Origin: Nitrospina sp.
GTDB lineage: Bacteria > Nitrospinota > Nitrospinia > Nitrospinales > VA-1
DNA: 64,000 bases
Direction of reading: 5' to 3'
Assembly: GCA_018673915.1 (NCBI GenBank)
Contig: JABHBK010000042.1
Location: forward strand, 47,063-111,062
Shown here: positions 63,836-64,000 of the stretch, piece by piece
How the letters are laid out: each line of letters starts with the position of its first letter
Position numbering within the stretch: position 1 is the stretch's first letter
The notes under the pieces: model-generated
Told to the model about the DNA's origin: nothing
Seen by the model: only the letters and a program-made list of their open reading frames with translations
Database searches by the model: none
Translations under genes and position numbers: made by a program

Positions 63836-64000
63836 ATGAGTACTACTACTGAAAAAACGGCTGTTGATAAAGCTGGAGAATATTACAATAGCACTCCCGC
63901 TGATGAATTTTATTTTAAAATTTGGGGCGGTGACCACATCCACGTAGGAATTTACAATCACTCCAAAGAGCCCATCAAAGATGCCAGCCCAAGAATTGTA
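63836..64000 (+). CDS. Sarcosine/glycine N-methyltransferase (3' end outside window)
   Basis: Only 55 codons are visible. The start (TTTEKTAVDKAGEYYNSTPADEFYFKIWGGDHIHVGIYN, then DASPRI) matches bacterial glycine/sarcosine/dimethylglycine N-methyltransferases that build glycine betaine from glycine with SAM. ATG 63836 follows GAGGAGG. The divergent BCCT transporter supports an osmoprotection role. The SAM motif and substrate determinants are outside the window. Confidence 0.75.
   Translation, partial: MSTTTEKTAVDKAGEYYNSTPADEFYFKIWGGDHIHVGIYNHSKEPIKDASPRIV

Overview
The window looks like a chromosome segment of a marine diderm bacterium, most probably a member of the Nitrospinota (Nitrospina-like). 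BamD, KdsA, a TolQ/TolR pair and several lipoproteins show an outer membrane. A nitrite-assimilation pair (ferredoxin-type nitrite reductase plus FNT channel), a large c-type cytochrome module and glycine-betaine-type osmolyte genes fit a marine nitrite-using organism. The phylum is an inference: no rRNA or other marker was compared. No insertion sequences, phage genes, CRISPR arrays or rRNA genes are seen. Two tRNA genes are present, both with an encoded CCA end.

Left part (1-14 kb): a four-gene membrane redox module on + (cNMP-domain/four-cluster ferredoxin, bis-heme b protein with two HX13H pairs, decaheme cytochrome with an odd duplicated cysteine domain, NAD(P)H-FAD-2Fe-2S reductase). 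It is followed by a zinc-ribbon protein, a TPR protein, ArsM, a YdcF-like protein, a receiver/CheX protein behind a coupled mini-ORF, three small proteins, a giant pentapeptide-repeat protein and a DCC-lipase maturation factor fusion. Then (14-21.8 kb) come nirA and the FNT channel behind a near-consensus sigma-54 site, an XRE-metallo-beta-lactamase fusion, an SDR/DUF2867 protein, a geranylgeranyl-reductase-like flavoprotein and an FG-GAP lipoprotein.

Middle (21.8-45 kb): a minus-strand trio with two paralogous B12-type radical SAM proteins and a small protein that share a heptosyltransferase-like Rossmann segment; ftsY; PilZ; a response regulator with a degenerate GGDEF; cheR; and a chemotaxis receptor whose C-terminus is a truncated haemoglobin. 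The receptor frame is broken by one missing base. Next are a sialidase-like protein with a DUF115/GT42-like protein, tRNA-Cys and tRNA-Gly, a bamD-sigma factor-plsY operon, a TolQ/TolR pair, and the overlapping yggT-divIVA-yggU-mtnA-nucleotidyltransferase operon, then asnS.

Right part (45-64 kb): mostly housekeeping and signalling. It holds a cNMP-histidine kinase, RlmD-type methylase, nucleosidase, diguanylate cyclase, Kelch protein, kdsA with an upstream pseudo-receiver, NfeD, a hydrolase, proB, YkgJ, purA, cstA and a NifU-like protein. The edge is an osmoprotection locus: a BCCT transporter divergent from a sarcosine/glycine methyltransferase, with a perfect 23-bp tandem duplication and a structured leader between them. 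The most unusual observations are the receptor-globin fusion, the C-x9-C-x9-C-x5/6-C duplication on the decaheme protein, the radical SAM trio, the sigma-54 site and the osmolyte intergenic region.
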